Shown: in pieces, positions 12,096 through 26,132 of the stretch
Numbering within the stretch: position 1 is the first letter of the stretch
Layout of the letters: every line of letters begins with the position of its first letter
NCBI GenBank assembly: GCA_930367205.1
Contig: OV884014.1
Coordinates: 119,357,768-119,421,767 of the forward strand
Reading direction: 5' to 3'
Source of the DNA: Acanthosoma haemorrhoidale
Lineage: Eukaryota > Arthropoda > Insecta > Hemiptera > Acanthosomatidae
Length of the DNA: 64,000 bases
Position numbers and translations under genes: made by a program
The notes under the pieces: generated by a model
Seen by the model: only the letters and a program-made list of their open reading frames with translations
Database searches by the model: none
Told to the model about the DNA's origin: nothing

Positions 12096-15000
12096 AAAGT
12101 TACGAGTGAATATGACATCAAATGATGTCAAATATGATAGTGTGCCGTATCATTTGCACTTATTGTATCACGTGATACAATCGTATGATTGAAGTTACAG
12201 TGAATATACTATTAAATAATGTCGATTATGACAGTGTACTGTATCATTGGCACTTATTGTATCACGTGATACGATCGTATGATTGAAGTCATGAATGAAT
12301 ATAACATCAAATGATGTCGATTATGATAGCGCACCATATCATTAGCACTTATTGTATAATGTGATGTGATCGTATGATAAAAGTTACAAGTGAATATAAA
12401 ATCAAATAATGTCGATTATAATAGTATAGCACATCATTGGCACTCATTATATCACGTGATACGATCGTATGATTGAAGTCACGAGTGAATATACTATAAA
12501 ATGATGTCGATTATGATAGTGTACCGCATCATTGGCACTCATTATATCACGTGATACTATCGTATGATTGAAGTCACGAGTGAATATAACATCAAACGAT
12601 GCTAAATATGATTGTATAGTGTATCATTAGCACTCATTGTTTCACGTGATACGATCGTATGATTAAAGTTACGAGTAAATATAACATCAAATGATGTCGA
12701 ATATGATAATGTACCGTATCATTAGCACTCATATTATCACGTGATACGATCGTATAATGAAAGTTACGAGTGAATATAACATCAAATGATGTTGAATATG
12801 ATTGTATAATGTATCATTAGCACTCATTGTTTCACGTGATACGATCGTATGATTAAAGTTACGAGTAAATCTATCATCAAATGATGTCGAATATGATAGT
12901 GTACCTTATCATTGGCACTCATTATATCACGTGATACGATCGTATAATGAAAGTTACGAGTAAATATACTATTAAATAATGTCGATTATGATAGTGTACC
13001 GCATCATTGGCACTCATTATATCACGTGATACGATCGTATGATTGAAGTCACGAGTGAATATAACATCAAATGATGTCAATTATGATAGTGTTCCGTATT
13101 ATAAGCACTCATAGTATCACGTGATACGATCGTATGATTGAAGTCAAGAGTGAATATAATATCAAATGATGTCAATTATGATAGTGTTCCGTATCATAAG
13201 CACTCATTGTATCACGTGATACGATCGTATGATGAAAGTTACAAGTAAATATACTATTAAATGATGTCGATTATGACAGTGTACCGTACCATTGGCACCC
13301 ATAGTATCACGTGATACGATCGTATGATTGAAGTCACGAGTGAATATAATATCAAATGATGTTAATTATGATAGTGTACCGCATCATTGGCACTCATTAT
13401 ATCACTTGATACGATCGTATGATTGAAGTCACGAGTGAATATATCATCAAATGATGTTGAATATGATTGTATAATGTGTCATTGGCACACATTGTATCAC
13501 GTGATACGATCGTATGATTAAAGTTACGAGTAAATATAACATCAAATGATGTTGAATATGATTGTATAATGTATCATTAGCACTCATTGTTTCACGTGAT
13601 ACGATCGTATGATTAAAGTTACAGGTGAATATAACATCAAATGATGTCGATTATGATAGTGTACCGCATCATTAACACTCATTATATCACGTGATACTAT
13701 CGTATGATTGAAGTCACTAGTGAATATAACATCAAATGATGCTAAATATGACTGTATAGTGTATCATTAGCACTCATTGTTTCACGTGATACGATCGTAT
13801 GATTAAAGTTACGAGTAAATATAACATCAAATGATGTCGAATATGATAATGTACCGTATCATTAGCACTCTATGTATCACGTGATACGATCGTATGATGA
13901 AAGTTACGAGTGAATATAACATCAAATGATGTCGATTATGATAGTGTACCGCATCATTGGCACTTATTATATCACGTGATACGATCGTATAATGAAAGTC
14001 ACGAGTGAATATACTATAAAATGATGTCGATTATGATAGTGTACCACATCATTGGCACTCATTATATGACGTGATACGATCGTATGATTGATTCCACGAG
14101 TGAATATAATATCAAATGATGTCAATTATGATAGTGTTGCGTATCATAAGCACTCATTGTATCACGTGATACGATCGTATGATGAAAGTTACGAGTGAAT
14201 ATAACATCAAATGATGTCGAATAGGATTGTATAATGTATCATTAGCACTTATTTTTCACGTGATACAATCGTATGATTAAAGTTACGATTGGAGATACTA
14301 ATAAATGATGTTGAATATAATAGTGCACCATATCATTAGCACTTATTGTATCATGTGATGCGATCGTATGATTAAAGTTACAAGTGAATATAACATCAAA
14401 TGATGTCGATTATAATAGTGTACCGCATCATTGGCACTCATTATATAACGTGATGCTATCGTATGATTGAAGTCACGAGTGAATATAACATCAAATAATG
14501 CTAAATATGATTGTATAGTGTAGCATTGACACTCATTGTATCATGAGATACGATCGTATAATGAAAGTTACGAGTAAATATACTATTAAATAATGTCGAT
14601 TATGATAGTGTACCGCATTATTGGCACTCATTATATCACGTGATACGATCGTATGATTGAAGTCACGAGTGAATATAACATCAAATGATGTCAATTATGA
14701 TAGTGTTCCGTATCATAAGCACTCATTGTATCACGTGATACGATCGTATGATGAAAGTTACAAGTAAATATACTATTAAATGATGTCGATTATGACAGTG
14801 TACCGTACCATTGGCACTCATAGTATCACGTGATACGATCGTATGATTGAAGTCACGAATGAATATAACATCAAATGATGTCGATTATGATAGTGTACCA
14901 CATCATTAGCACACATTGTATCACGTGGTACGATCGTATGATTAAAGTTACGAATGAAGATAACATCAAATGATGTCGATTATAATAGTGTACCTTACCA

Positions 15001-15245
15001 TTGGCACTCATAGTATCACGTGATACGATCGTATGATTGAAGTCAAGAGTGAATATAATATCAAATGATGTCAATTATGATAGTGTTCCGTATCATAAGC
15101 ACTCATTGTATCACGTGATACGATCGTATGATGAAAGTTACAAGTAAATATACTATTAAATGATGTCGATTATGACAGTGTACCGTACCATTGGCACTCA
15201 TAGTATCACGTGATACGATCGTATGATTGAAGTCACGAGTGAATA

Positions 15246-15720
15246 TAATATCAAATGATGTTGAATATGATTGTATAATGTATCATTAGCACTCATTGTT
15301 TCACGTGATACGATCGTATGATTAAAGTTACAGGTGAATATAACATCAAATAATGCTAAATATGATTGTATAGTGTAGCATTGACACTCATTGTATCACG
15401 AGATACGATCGTATGATTGAAGTCACGAGTGAGTATAACATCAAATGATGTTGAATATGATTGTATAATGTATCATTAGCACTCATTGTTTCACGTGATA
15501 CGATCGTATGATTAAAGTTACAGGTGAATATAACATCAAATAATGCTAAATATGATTGTATAGTGTAGCATTGACACTCATTGTATCACGAGATACGATC
15601 GTATGATTGAAGTCACGAGTGAATATAACATCAAATGATGTTGAATATGATTGTATAATGTATCATTAGCACTCATTGTTTCACGTGATACGATCGTATG
15701 ATTAAAGTTACAGGTGAATA
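15246..15720. repeat. 190-bp dimeric subrepeat, three copies (third partial)
   Basis: The pair of monomers TGTTGAATATGATTG...TTTCACGTG and AATAATGCTAAATATG...CACGAGATAC recurs at offsets of exactly 190 bp (2 x 95), starting near 15246, 15436 and 15626. The third copy leaves the pattern at AAATCATGTCG near 15728. This is a young dimer-level amplification. Confidence 0.88.
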
Positions 15721-15904
15721 TAACATCAAATCATGTCGATTATGATAGTGTACCGCATCATTGGCACTCATTATATCACGTGATACTATCGTATAATGAA
15801 AGTTACGAGTGAATATACTATTAAATGATGTCGATTATGATAGTGTACCGCATCATTGGCACTAATTGTATCACGTGATACGATCGTATGATCAAAGCTA
15901 CGAG

Positions 15905-17388
15905 TTAACATAATAGGGCAGGAATTATTGTACCAGCTATGAAATACGCATTTTTGTAAAATTCTACTTTTTGACGATATTTTTCTTGTTTTGGTATGAG
16001 GAAATCATAATTGTTCAGGAGCTAACGTACCAGCTATAAAATACTCTTATATGTAAAAATTTAACTTTTCGACGATATTTTCCTTGTTTTGGTATCAGGA
16101 GAACATAATGGGGCAGGAGCTAACTTACTATCTATGAAATACGCATTTTCGAAAAATTCGACTTTTTGACGATATTTTCCTTGATTTCGTATCAGGAGAA
16201 CATAAAAGAGCAGGAGCTAACGTTCCAGCTATGAAATACCCATTTTTTAAAAATTCGACTTTTTGACGATATTTTCGTATTAGGAGAACATAATGGGGAA
16301 GGAGCTGACGTACCAGCTATGAAATACGCAATTTTTGTAAAAATTTGAGTTTTCGACGATATTTTCCTTGTTTTGGTATCAGGAGAACATAATGGGGCAG
16401 GAGCTAACGTACTAGCTATGAAATACGCATTTTCGAAAAATTCGACTTTTTGACGATATTTTCTTTGATTTCGTATCAGGAGAACATAAAAGAGCAGGAG
16501 CTAACGTTTCAGCTATAAAATACCCATTTTTTAAAAATTCAACTTTTTGACGATATTTTCCTTGTTTTCGTATCAGGAGAACATAATAGGGTTGGAGCTA
16601 ACGTACCAGCTATGAAATACGCAATTTTTGTAAAAATTTGAGTTTTCGACGATATTTTCCTTGTTTTGGTATCAGGAGAACATAATGGGGCAGGAGCTAA
16701 CGTACTAGCTATGAAATACGCATTTTCAAAAAATTCGACTTTTTGACGATATTTTCCTTGATTTCGTATCAGGAGAACATAAAAGAGCAGGAGCTAACGT
16801 TCCAACTATGAAATACCCATTTTTTAAAAATTCGACTTTTTGACGATATTTTCCTTGTTTTCGTATCAGGAGAACATAATGGGGCAGAAGCTGACGTACT
16901 AGCTATGAAATACGCATTTTTTAAAAATTCGACTTTTTGACGATATTTTCCTGGTTTTCGTATCAGGAGAACATAATGGGGCAGGAGCTAACGTACTAGC
17001 TATGAAATACGCATTTTTGAAAAATTCAACTTTTTGACGATATTTTTCTCGTTTTCGTATCAGGAGAACATAATAGGGCAGGAGCTAACGTACCAGCTAT
17101 GAAATACGCATTTTAGTAAAAATTTGACTTTTGGACGATATTTTCTTTGTTTCGGTATCAGGAGAACATAATGGGACAGGAGCTAACGTACTAGCTCTAA
17201 ATACGCATTTTAGTAAAAATTCGACTTTTTGACGACATTTTTCTTGTTTTGGTATCAGGAGAACATAATGGGGCAGGTGCTAACGTACAAGCTATGAAAT
17301 ACGCATTTTTGTAAAAATTCAACTTTTTTAAAATGTTTTCTTTGTTTTGGTATCAGGAGTACATAAAGGGGCAAGAGCTAACGTACAA
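15905..17388. repeat. Family B satellite block B4
   Basis: 1484 bp, about one monomer longer than B1 to B3. The extra monomer lies near 16880-16980, in the CAGAAGCTGACGTACTAGC and TTTTCCTGGTTTTCG types, which B1 to B3 lack. Edge monomers and the 9-bp-deleted monomer (near 16275, here with GTATTAGG) are conserved. Confidence 0.96.
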
Positions 17389-17408
17389 GATCATACGATC
17401 GTATGATC
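17389..17408. repeat. 20-bp perfect palindrome at the B4-to-A junction
   Basis: GATCATACGATCGTATGATC, followed by the GAATATGACATC version of the flank. Confidence 0.95.
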
Positions 17409-18540
17409 AAAGTTACGAGTGAATATGACATCAAATGATGTCAAATATGATAGTGTGCCGTATCATTTGCACTTATTGTATCACGTGATACAATCGTATG
17501 ATTGAAGTTACAGTGAATATACTATTAAATAATGTCGATTATGACAGTGTACTGTATCATTGGCACTTATTGTATCACGTGATACGATCGTATGATTGAA
17601 GTCATGAATGAATATAACATCAAATGATGTCGATTATGATAGCGCACCATATCATTAGCACTTATTGTATAATGTGATGTGATCGTATGATAAAAGTTAC
17701 AAGTGAATATAAAATCAAATAATGTCGATTATAATAGTATAGCACATCATTGGCACTCATTATATCACGTGATACGATCGTATGATTAAGGTTACGAGTG
17801 AATAAACTATTAAATGATGTCGAATATGATAGTGTACCGCATCATTGGCACTCATTATATCACTTGATACGATCGTATGATTGAAGTCACGAGTGAATAT
17901 ATTATCAAATGATGTTGAATATGATTGTATAATGTGTCATTGGCACAGATTGTATCACGTGATATAATCGTATGATTAAAGTTACGAGTGAATGCAACAT
18001 CAAATGATGTCGATTATGATAGTGTACCGCATCATTGGCACTCATTATATCACGTGATACGATCGTATGATGAAAGTTACGAGTGAATATAACATCAAAT
18101 GATGTCGAATAGGATTGTATAATGTATCATTAGCACTCATTGTTTCACGTGATACGATCATATGATTAAAGTTACGATTGGAGATACTAATAAATGATGT
18201 TGAATATAATAGTGCACCATATCATTAGCACTTATTGTATCATGTGATGCGATCGTATGATTGAAGTCACGAGTAAATATAATATCAAATGATGTCAATT
18301 ATGATAGTGTTGCGTATCATAAGCACTCATTGTATCACGTGATACGATCGTATGATTAAAGTTACGATTGGAGATACTAATAAATGATGTTGAATATAAT
18401 AGTGCACCATATCATTAGCACTTATTGTATCATGTGATGCGATCATATGATTAAAGTTACAAGTGAATATAACATCAAATGATGTCGATTATAATAGTGT
18501 ACCGCATCATTGGCACTCATTATATCACGTGATACTATCG

Positions 18541-19205
18541 TATGATTGAAGTCACGAGTGAATATAACATCAAATGATGTTGAATATGATTGTATAATGT
18601 ATCATTAGCACTCATTGTTTCACGTGATACGATCGTATGATTAAAGTTACAGGTGAATATAACATCAAATAATGCTAAATATGATTGTATAGTGTAGCAT
18701 TGACACTCATTGTATCACGAGATACGATCGTATGATTGAAGTCACGAGTGAGTATAACATCAAATGATGTTGAATATGATTGTATAATGTATCATTAGCA
18801 CTCATTGTTTCACGTGATACGATCGTATGATTAAAGTTACAGGTGAATATAACATCAAATAATGTCGATTATGATAGTGTACCGCATCATTGGCACTCAT
18901 TATATCACGTGATACTATCGTATGATTGAAGTCACGAGTGAATATAACATCAAATGATGCTAAATATGATTGTATAGTGTATCATTAGCACTCATTGTTT
19001 CACGTGATACGATCGTATGATTAAAGTTACGAGTAAATATAACATCAAATGATGTTGAATATGATTGTATAATGTATCATTAGCACTCATTGTTTCACGT
19101 GATACGATCGTATGATTAAAGTTACAGGTGAATATAACATCAAATGATGTCGATTATGATAGTGTACCGCATCATTGGCACTCATTATATCACGTGATAC
19201 TATCG
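18541..19205. repeat. 665-bp seven-monomer unit, copy 1 of a tandem pair
   Basis: Seven A monomers in fixed order, beginning TATGATTGAAGTCACGAG and including the AATAATGCTAAATATG / GTAGCATTGAC / CACGAGATAC monomer. The next copy starts exactly 665 bases later. The copies differ at a few sites, such as GTGAGTATAAC against GTGAATATAAC. Confidence 0.9.
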
Positions 19206-19870
19206 TATGATTGAAGTCACGAGTGAATATAACATCAAATGATGTTGAATATGATTGTATAATGTATCATTAGCACTCATTGTTCCACGTGATACGATCG
19301 TATGATTAAAGTTACAGGTGAATATAACATCAAATAATGCTAAATATGATTGTATAGTGTAGCATTGACACTCATTGTATCACGAGATACGATCGTATGA
19401 TTGAAGTCACGAGTGAATATAACATCAAATGATGTTGAATATGATAGTATAATGTATCATTAGCACTCATTGTTTCACGTGATACGATCGTATGATTAAA
19501 GTTACAGGTGAATATAACATCAAATCATGTCGATTATGATAGTGTACCGCATCATTGGCACTCATTATATCACGTGATACTATCGTATGATTGAAGTCAC
19601 GAGTGAATATAACATCAAATGATGCTAAATATGATTGTATAGTGTATCATTAGCACTCATTGTTTCACGTGATACGATCGTATGATTAAAGTTACGAGTA
19701 AATATAACATCAAATGATGTTGAATATGATTGTATAATGTATCATTAGCACTCATTGTTTCACGTGATACGATCGTATGATTAAAGTTACAGGTGAATAT
19801 AACATCAAATGATGTCGATTTTGATAGTGTACCGCATCATTGGCACTCATTATATCACGTGATACTATCG
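19206..19870. repeat. 665-bp seven-monomer unit, copy 2 of a tandem pair
   Basis: Second copy of the unit starting at 18541. A private change TTGTTCCACGTG near 19281 and AAATCATGTCG near 19524 separate it from copy 1. The next monomer (TATAATGAAAG) begins the left flank of B5. Confidence 0.9.
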
Positions 19871-19983
19871 TATAATGAAAGTTACGAGTGAATATACTAT
19901 TAAATGATGTCGATTATGATAGTGTACCGCATCATTGGCACTAATTGTATCACGTGATACGATCGTATGATCAAAGCTACGAG

Positions 19984-21076
19984 TTAACATAATAGGGCAG
20001 GAATTATTGTACCAGCTATGAAATACGCATTTTTGTAAAATTCTACTTTTTGACGATATTTTTCTTGTTTTGGTATGAGGAAATCATAATTGTTCAGGAG
20101 CTAACGTACCAGCTATAAAATACTCTTATATGTAAAAATTTAACTTTTCGACGATATTTTCCTTGTTTTGGTATCAGGAGAACATAATGGGGCAGGCGCT
20201 AACTTACTATCTATGAAATACGCATTTTCGAAAAATTCGACTTTTTGACGATATTTTCCTTGATTTCGTATCAGGAGAACATAAAAGAGCAGGAGCTAAC
20301 GTTCCAGCTATGAAATACCCATTTTTTAAAAATTCGACTTTTTGACGATATTTTCGTATCAGGAGAACATAAAAGAGCAGGAGCTAACGTTCCAGCTATA
20401 AAATACCCATTTTTTAAAAATTCAACTTTTTGACGATATTTTCCTTGTTTTGGTATTAGGAGAACATAATGGGGCAGGAGCTAACGTACCAGCTATGAAA
20501 TACGCAATTTTTGTAAAAATTTGAGTTTTCGACGATATTTTCCTTGTTTTGGTATCAGGAGAACATAATGGGGCAGGAGCTAACGTACTAGCAATAAATA
20601 CGCATTTTCGAAAAATTCGACTTTTTGACGATATTTTCTTTGATTTCGTATCAGGAGAACATAAAAGAGCAGGAGCTGACGTACTAGCTATGAAATACGC
20701 ATTTTTTAAAAATTCGACTTTTTGACGATATTTTCCTGGTTTTCGTATCAGGAGAACATAATGGGGCAGGAGCTAACGTACTAGCTATGAAATACGCATT
20801 TTTGAAAAATTAAACTTTTTGACGATATTTTTCTCGTTTTCGTATCAGGAGAACATAATAGGGCAGGAGCTAACGTACCAGCTATGAAATACGCATTTTT
20901 GTAAAAATTTGACTTTTGGACGATATTTTCTTTGTTTCGGTATCAGGAGAACATAATAGGACAGGAGCTAACGTACCAGCTATAAAATACTCTTATATGT
21001 AAAAATTCAACTTTTTTAAAATGTTTTCTTTGTTTTGGTATCAGGAGTACATAAAGGGGCAAGAGCTAACGTACAA
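19984..21076. repeat. Family B satellite block B5, internally deleted
   Basis: 1093 bp, the shortest B block (about 11 monomers). At least two internal joins replace the order seen in B1 to B4. Near 20347-20390 the 9-bp-deleted monomer is followed directly by an AAAAGAGCAGGAG monomer. Near 20980-21010 a monomer starts as the second type of the block (ATACTCTTATATG) and ends as the last type (ACTTTTTTAAAATG), a chimera expected from unequal crossover. Both outer junctions are unchanged. Confidence 0.95.
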
Positions 21077-21096
21077 GATCATACGATCGTATGATC
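21077..21096. repeat. 20-bp perfect palindrome at the B5-to-A junction
   Basis: GATCATACGATCGTATGATC, with the same right flank as B3 and B4. Confidence 0.95.
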
Positions 21097-23178
21097 AAAG
21101 TTACGAGTGAATATGACATCAAATGATGTCAAATATGATAGTGTGCCGTATCATTTGCACTTATTGTATCACGTGATACAATCGTATGATTGAAGTTACA
21201 GTGAATATACTATTAAATAATGTCGATTATGACAGTGTACTGTATCATTGGCACTTATTGTATCACATGATACGATCGTATGATTGAAGTCATGAATGAA
21301 TATAACATCAAATGATGTCGATTATGATAGCGCACCATATCATTAGCACTTATTGTATAATGTGATGTGATCGTATGATAAAAGTTACAAGTGAATATAA
21401 AATCAAATAATGTCGATTATAATAGTATAGCACATCATTGGCACTCATTATATCACGTGATACGATCGTATGATTAAGGTTACGAGTGAATAAACTATTA
21501 AATGATGTCGAATATGATAGTGTACCGCATCATTGGCACTCATTATATCACTTGATACGATCGTATGATTGAAGTCACGAGTGAATATATTATCAAATGA
21601 TGTTGAATATGATTGTATAATGTGTCATTGGCACAGATTGTATCACGTGATACGATCGTATGATTAAAGTTACGAGTGAATGCAACATCAAATGATGTCG
21701 ATTATGATAGTGTACCGCATCATTGGCACTCATTATATCACGTGATACGATCGTATGATGAAAGTTACGAGTGAATATAACATCAAATGATGTCGAATAG
21801 GATTGTATAATGTATCATTAGCACTCATTGTTTCACGTGATACGATCATATGATTAAAGTTACGATTGGAGATACTAATAAATGATGTTGAATATAATAG
21901 TGCACCATATCATTAGCACTTATTGTATCATGTGATGCGATCGTATGAATGAAGTCACGAGTGAATATAATATCAAATGATGTCAATTATGATAGTGTTG
22001 CGTATCATAAGCACTCATTGTATCTCGTGATACGATCGTATGATTAAAGTTACGATTGGAGATACTAATAAATGATGTTGAATATAATAGTGCACCATAT
22101 CATTAGCACTTATTGTATCATGTGATGCGATCATATGATTAAAGTTACAAGTGAATATAACATCAAATGATGTCGATTATAATAGTGTACCGCATCATTG
22201 GCACTCATTATATCACGTGATACTATCGTATGATTGAAGTCACGAGTGAATATAACATCAAATGATGTTGAATATGATTGTATAATGTATCATTAGCACT
22301 CGTTGTTTCACGTGATACGATCGTATGATTAAAGTTACAGGTGAATATAACATCAAATAATGCTAAATATGATTGTATAGTGTAGCATTGACACTCATTG
22401 TATCACGAGATACGATCGTATGATTGAAGTCACGAGTGAATATAACATCAAATGATGTTGAATATGATTGTATAATGTATCATTAGCACTCATTGTTTCA
22501 CGTGATACGATCGTATGATTAAAGTTACAGGTGAATATAACATCAAATCATGTCGATTATGATAGTGTACCGCACCATTGGCACTCATTATATCACGTGA
22601 TACTATCGTATGATTAAAGTTACAGGTGAATATAACATCAAATGATGTCGATTATGATAGTGTACCGCATCATTGGCACTCATTATATCACGTGATACTA
22701 TCGTATAATGAAAGTTACGAGTGAATATAACATCAAATGATGTCGAATAGGATTGTATAATGTATCATTAGCACTCATTGTTTCACGTGATACGATCGTA
22801 TGATTAAAGTTACAGGTGAATATAACATCAAATGATGTCGATTATGATAGTGTACCGCATCATTGGCACTCATTATATCACGTGATACTATCGTATGATT
22901 GAAGTCACGAGTGAATATAACATCAAATGATGCTAAATATGATTGTATAGTGTATCATTAGCACTCATTGTTTCACGTGATACGATCGTATGATTAAAGT
23001 TACAGGTGAATATAACATCAAATGATGTTGAATATGATTGTATAATGTATCATTAGCACTCATTGTTTCACGTGATACGATCGTATGATTAAAGTTACAG
23101 GTGAATATAACATCAAATGATGTCGATTATGATAGTGTACCGCATCATTGGCACTCATTATATCACGTGATACTATCG

Positions 23179-23843
23179 TATGATTGAAGTCACGAGTGAA
23201 TATAACATCAAATGATGTTGAATATGATTGTATAATGTATCATTAGCACTCATTGTTTCACGTGATACGACCGTATGATTAAAGTTACAGGTGAATATAA
23301 CATCAAATAATGCTAAATATGATTGTATAGTGTAGCATTGACACTCATTGTATCACGAGATACGATCGTATGATTGAAGTCACGAGTGAATATAACATCA
23401 AATGATGTTGAATATGATTGTATAATGTATCATTAGCACTCATTGTTTCACGTGATACGATCGTATGATTAAAGTTACAGGTGAATATAACATCAAATCA
23501 TGTCGATTATGATAGTGTACCGCATCATTGGCACTCATTATATCACGTGATACTATCGTATGATTGAAGTCACGAGTGAATATAACATCAAATGATGCTA
23601 AATATGATTGTATAGTGAATCATTAGCACTCATTGTTTCACGTGATACGATCGTATGATTAAAGTTACGAGTAAATATAACATCAAATGATGTTGAATAT
23701 GATTGTATAATGTATCATTAGCACTCATTGTTTCACGTGATACGATCGTATGATTAAAGTTACAGGTGAATATAACATCAAATGATGTCGATTATGATAG
23801 TGTACCGCATCATTGGCACTCATTATATCACGTGATACTATCG
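23179..23843. repeat. 665-bp seven-monomer unit with a partial second copy
   Basis: Same unit as at 18541. A second copy starts at 23844 and follows the pattern for about 385 bp, until TATAATGAAAG near 24226 begins the left flank of B6. A private GACCGTATG change lies near 23269. Confidence 0.87.
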
Positions 23844-24336
23844 TATGATTGAAGTCACGAGTGAATATAACATCAAATGATGTTGAATATGATTGTATAA
23901 TGTATCATTAGCACTCATTGTTTCACGTGATACGATCGTATGATTAAAGTTACAGGTGAATATAACATCAAATAATGCTAAATATGATTGTATAGTGTAG
24001 CATTGACACTCATTGTATCACGAGATACGATCGTATGATTGAAGTCACGAGTGAATATAACATCAAATGATGTTGAATATGATTGTATAATGTATCATTA
24101 GCACTCATTGTTTCACGTGATACGATCGTATGATTAAAGTTACAGGTGAATATAACATCAAATCATGTCGATTATGATAGTGTACCGCATCATTGGCACT
24201 CATTATATCACGTGATACTATCGTATAATGAAAGTTACGAGTGAATATACTATTAAATGATGTCGATTATGATAGTGTACCGCATCATTGGCACTAATTG
24301 TATCACGTGATACGATCGTATGATCAAAGCTACGAG

Positions 24337-26112
24337 TTAACATAATAGGGCAGGAATTATTGTACCAGCTATGAAATACGCATTTTTGTAAAATTCTACT
24401 TTTTGACGATATTTTTCTTGTTTTGGTATGAGGAAATCATAATTGTTCAGGAGCTAACGTACCAGCTATAAAATACTCTTATATGTAAAAATTTAACTTT
24501 TCGACGATATTTTCCTTGTTTTGGTATCAGGAGAACATAATGGGGCAGGAGCTAACTTACTATCTATGAAATACGCATTTTCGAAAAATTCGACTTTTTG
24601 ACGATATTTTCCTTGATTTCGTATCAGGAGAACATAAAAGAGCAGGAGCTAACGTTCCAGCTATGAAATACCCATTTTTTAAAAATTCGACTTTTTGACG
24701 ATATTTTCGTATCAGGAGAACATAATGGGGAAGGAGCTGACGTACCAGCTATGAAATACGCAATTTTTGTAAAAATTTGAGTTTTCGACGATATTTTCCT
24801 TGTTTTGGTATCAGGAGAACATAATGGGGCAGGAGCTAACGTACTAGCTATGAAATACGCATTTTCGAAAAATTCGACTTTTTGACGATATTTTCTTTGA
24901 TTTCGTATCAGGAGAACATAAAAGAGCAGGAGTTAACGTTCCAGCTATAAAATACCCATTTTTTAAAAATTCAACTTTTTGACGATATTTTCCTAGTTTT
25001 CGTATCAGGAGAACATAATAGGGTTGGAGCTAACGTACCAGCTATGAAATACGCAATTTTTGTAAAAATTTGAGTTTTCGACGATATTTTCCTTGTTTTG
25101 GTATCAGGAGAACATAATGGGGCAGGAGCTAACGTACTAGCTATGAAATACGCATTTTCGAAAAATTCGACTTTTTGACGATATTTTCCTTGATTTCGTA
25201 TCAGGAGAACATAAAAGAGCAGGAGCTAACGTTCCAACTATGAAATACCCATTTTTTAAAAATTCGACTTTTTGACGATATTTTCCTTGTTTTCGTATCA
25301 GGAGAACATAATGGGGCAGAAGCTGACGTACTAGCTATGAAATACGCATTTTTTAAAAATTCGACTTTTTGACGATATTTTCCTGGTTTTCGTATCAGGA
25401 GAACATAATAGGGCAGGAGCTAACGTACCAGCTATGAAATACGCAATTTTTGTAAAAATTTGAGTTTTCGACGATATTTTCCTTGTTTTGGTATCAGGAG
25501 AACATAATGGGGCAGGAGCTAACGTACTAGCAATAAATACGCATTTTCGAAAAATTCGACTTTTTGACGATATTTTCTTTGATTTCGTATCAGGAGAACA
25601 TAAAAGAGCAGGAGCTGACGTACTAGCTATGAAATACGCATTTTTTAAAAATTCGACTTTTTGACGATATTTTCCTGGTTTTCGTATCAGGAGAACATAA
25701 TGGGGCAGGAGCTAACGTACTAGCTATGAAATACGCATTTTTGAAAAATTCAACTTTTTGACGATATTTTTCTCGTTTTCGTATCAGGAGAACATAATAG
25801 GGCAGGAGCTAACGTACCAGCTATGAAATACGCATTTTTGTAAAAATTTGACTTTTGGACGATATTTTCTTTGTTTCGGTATCAGGAGAACATAATGGGA
25901 CAGGAGCTAACGTACTAGCTCTAAATACGCATTTTAGTAAAAATTCGACTTTTTGACGACATTTTTCTTGTTTTGGTATCAGGAGAACATTATGGGGCAG
26001 GTGCTAACGTACAAGCTATGAAATACGCATTTTTGTAAAAATTCAACTTTTTTTAAATGTTTTCTTTGTTTTGGTATCAGGAGTACATAAAGGGGCAAGA
26101 GCTAACGTACAA
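24337..26112. repeat. Family B satellite block B6, expanded
   Basis: 1776 bp, about 18 monomers. It is longer than B4 by internal repetition of the TTTTCCTGG, AATTTTTGTAAAAATTTGAG and TTTTCGAAAAATTCGAC types, including a monomer with CTAGCAATAAATACGC near 25531 that is shared with B5 near 20590. Outer monomers are conserved. Near 26046 the run ACTTTTTTTAAATG has one more T and one fewer A than in the other blocks. Confidence 0.96.
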
Positions 26113-26132
26113 GATCATACGATCGTATGATC
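26113..26132. repeat. 20-bp perfect palindrome at the B6-to-A junction
   Basis: GATCATACGATCGTATGATC, with the same right flank as B3 to B5. Confidence 0.95.

Larger units (their letters stand above)
10304..12113. repeat. 1798-bp composite A+B tandem duplication, copy 2
   Basis: Second copy, containing block A3 and B3. After GAATAT at its right end the sequence switches from AACATC to GACATC, which marks the edge of the copy and the start of the second right-flank type. Confidence 0.92.
12076..15904. repeat. Family A satellite array (block A4)
   Basis: About 40 A monomers. The first roughly 390 bp (12076-12465) recur after B4 to B7; they include a monomer with GTTACAGTG, missing two bases, and one with TAATGTGATGTG in place of the core. 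At 15246-15720 a 190-bp dimer is repeated three times. The last monomers before B4 (TCGTATAATGAAAG, then GGCACTAATTGTATCACG and GATCAAAGCTACGAG) form the standard left flank of every B block. The minus-strand frame near 14871-15074 is another TTG-started by-product of the repeat. Confidence 0.96.
17389..19983. repeat. Family A satellite array (block A5)
   Basis: About 27 A monomers. The first 1.2 kb is repeated after B5 at offset 3688 (checked at 18541 against 22229). It contains six monomers of the 760-bp cassette, from CACTTG at 17861 to the second CATGTGATGC at 18431. Two tandem copies of a 665-bp, seven-monomer unit follow from 18541. It ends with the standard left flank of B. Confidence 0.96.
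21077..24336. repeat. Family A satellite array (block A6)
   Basis: About 34 A monomers. The first 1.2 kb repeats the start of A5 at offset 3688. The rest is built of the seven-monomer unit and relatives of it: markers at 22351, 23301 and 23966 are spaced 950 and 665 bp (10 and 7 monomers). One E-box variant, CACATG, lies near 21265 and one, CTCGTG, near 22023. It ends with the standard left flank of B. Confidence 0.96.
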
